NCBI RefSeq assembly: GCF_037974265.1
Contig: NZ_CP150233.1
Coordinates: 1,178,001-1,242,000, forward strand
Reading direction: 5' to 3'
From: Paenibacillus sp. FSL R5-0623
Lineage (GTDB): Bacteria; Bacillota; Bacilli; Paenibacillales; Paenibacillaceae
Length of the DNA stretch: 64,000 nucleotides
How positions within the stretch are numbered: position 1 is the first letter of the stretch; every line of letters begins with the position of its first letter. The notes beneath the pieces are model-generated. The model made no database searches. It was not told where the DNA came from and saw nothing but the letters and a program-made list of their open reading frames with translations. Positions 63,328 through 64,000 of this stretch are shown here, in pieces. A program made the translations under genes and the position numbers.

Positions 63328-63903
63328 ATGACTCAACAGATACCGGAGGAGGAGCTGATTCAGCGCATTATTGGTGGGGATAAGCAGTTGTTCTCCGTGC
63401 TTGTGGATCGATATAAAAATAAAGTCTACGGCATCATGCGCGGAATGGGCGCGAGTCATCCGGATGCACAGGATCTCGCTCAGGATACGTTTATTCGCAT
63501 CTATCGTTATCTCCCGTCGAGGCGGGAGGGAAGCAGTTTCTCGTCGTGGGTGTACACTATTGCGGTGAATCGGATGCGAGATTTTATACGGGAAAAGAAA
63601 CCCGTCATGTCTCCAGTCGATCAAGGGATCGAACCGGTCAGTAATGAAACACCGGAAAAACGTGTGCTGCATAAAGAGATGCAGCGTGAAATATATCGTG
63701 AGCTTGAACAGTTACCTGGATCGTATCGCCTGGTGTTATTACTGAAGTACACAAACGAGTTGAGCTATGAAGAGATTGCAGACATTACAGGTATGAGTTC
63801 AACCAAAGTGCGCAACGCCCTTTATCGCGGGAAAAAAACGCTGAGGAAGCAAATGGAACGCAAAGGAGGTTTAGCCACGTATGAAGCCTATTTCAAAGGA
63901 TGA
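63328..63903 (+). CDS. ECF-type RNA polymerase sigma factor
   Basis: The 191-residue protein has sigma region 2 (about 20-88: FSVLVDRYKNKVYGIMRGMG, DAQDLAQDTFIRIYRYL, SFSSWVYTIAVNRMRDFIR) and region 4 (about 125-180: LEQLPGSYRLVLLLKYTNELSYEEIADITGMSSTKVRNALYRGKKTLRK). It directs RNA polymerase to stress-type promoters and is normally held by a membrane anti-sigma. The start follows GAGAAGGGGGATTAC. It overlaps the next gene by 23 bases, and that gene probably encodes the anti-sigma. Confidence 0.93.
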   Translation: MTQQIPEEELIQRIIGGDKQLFSVLVDRYKNKVYGIMRGMGASHPDAQDLAQDTFIRIYRYLPSRREGSSFSSWVYTIAVNRMRDFIREKKPVMSPVDQGIEPVSNETPEKRVLHKEMQREIYRELEQLPGSYRLVLLLKYTNELSYEEIADITGMSSTKVRNALYRGKKTLRKQMERKGGLATYEAYFKG

Positions 63904-64000
63904 AGATCGGTTGTGGGAAGAGCATTTGTATCGAGAGGAGCCGGATGCGGATTTTACGCTTAAGCTCATGCAGAAGCTGGATGAGGTGTCCATGGAAAGT
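63881..64000 (+). CDS. 5' end of the gene after the sigma factor (probable anti-sigma)
   Basis: ATG at 63881 follows AAAGGAGGTTTAGCCACGT inside the end of the sigma gene. Forty residues are visible (MKPISKDEDRLWEEHLYREE...), acidic and hydrophilic, and the frame runs off the window. Position and coupling suggest the anti-sigma partner; the sequence seen is too short to prove it. Confidence 0.65.
   Translation, partial: MKPISKDEDRLWEEHLYREEPDADFTLKLMQKLDEVSMES

Overview
The window looks like chromosomal DNA of a Paenibacillus-type Firmicute. The reasons are moderate GC, strong AGGAGG-type ribosome binding sites, occasional TTG and GTG starts, AraC response regulators paired with two-TM histidine kinases, FecCD siderophore systems, YtrA-type GntR/ABC modules and copper-amine-oxidase stalk-domain proteins. 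This is inference from gene content; no rRNA or tRNA gene was seen.

Layout. 0-2 kb: end of an unknown gene, a possible 49-aa protein, an HU-like protein with an altered DNA-binding tip, a cold-shock protein and a tyrosine recombinase. 2.4-11 kb: a galactose-type sugar system (response regulator, sensor kinase, sugar-binding lipoprotein, MglB, MglA, MglC) with two cre-like sites. 11-13.5 kb: a small membrane protein gene broken by an in-frame stop, and a membrane kinase with a degenerate GGDEF domain. 13.5-17.7 kb: MarR plus an asymmetric heterodimeric ABC exporter. 17.9-20.8 kb: a compact ADP-ribose cluster (Nudix/winged-helix regulator, NADAR, PARG-type and TARG1-type macrodomain hydrolases). 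20.9-25.8 kb: a siderophore importer with a Fur box and a Btr-like regulator. 26-31.8 kb: an oxidoreductase, pyrrolidone-carboxylate peptidase, two repeat-rich intergenic zones and the futalosine-pathway genes mqnB and mqnD. 31.8-38 kb: a GntR/ABC module, a coiled-coil secreted protein and an esterase. 37.7-43.8 kb: nikR and nikABCDE. 43.9-52.3 kb: PatB-like lyase, stalk-domain protein, S9 peptidase, small proteins, aldo/keto reductase and a second GntR/ABC module. 53-60.6 kb: an RNA-repair island, with two WYL-domain genes divergent from a nucleotidyltransferase, Hen1 and Pnkp. 60.6-64 kb: RidA-like protein, AEC transporter, Mug-type glycosylase and an ECF sigma factor with the start of its partner.

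The most notable systems are the ADP-ribose cluster and the WYL-regulated RNA-repair operon. Both look like nucleic-acid or protein damage-reversal systems and lie about 33 kb apart. Intergenic DNA also carries repeats: a 102-bp dispersed element present twice, a 20-bp inverted-repeat pair, a heptamer tandem array and degenerate 50-bp units.
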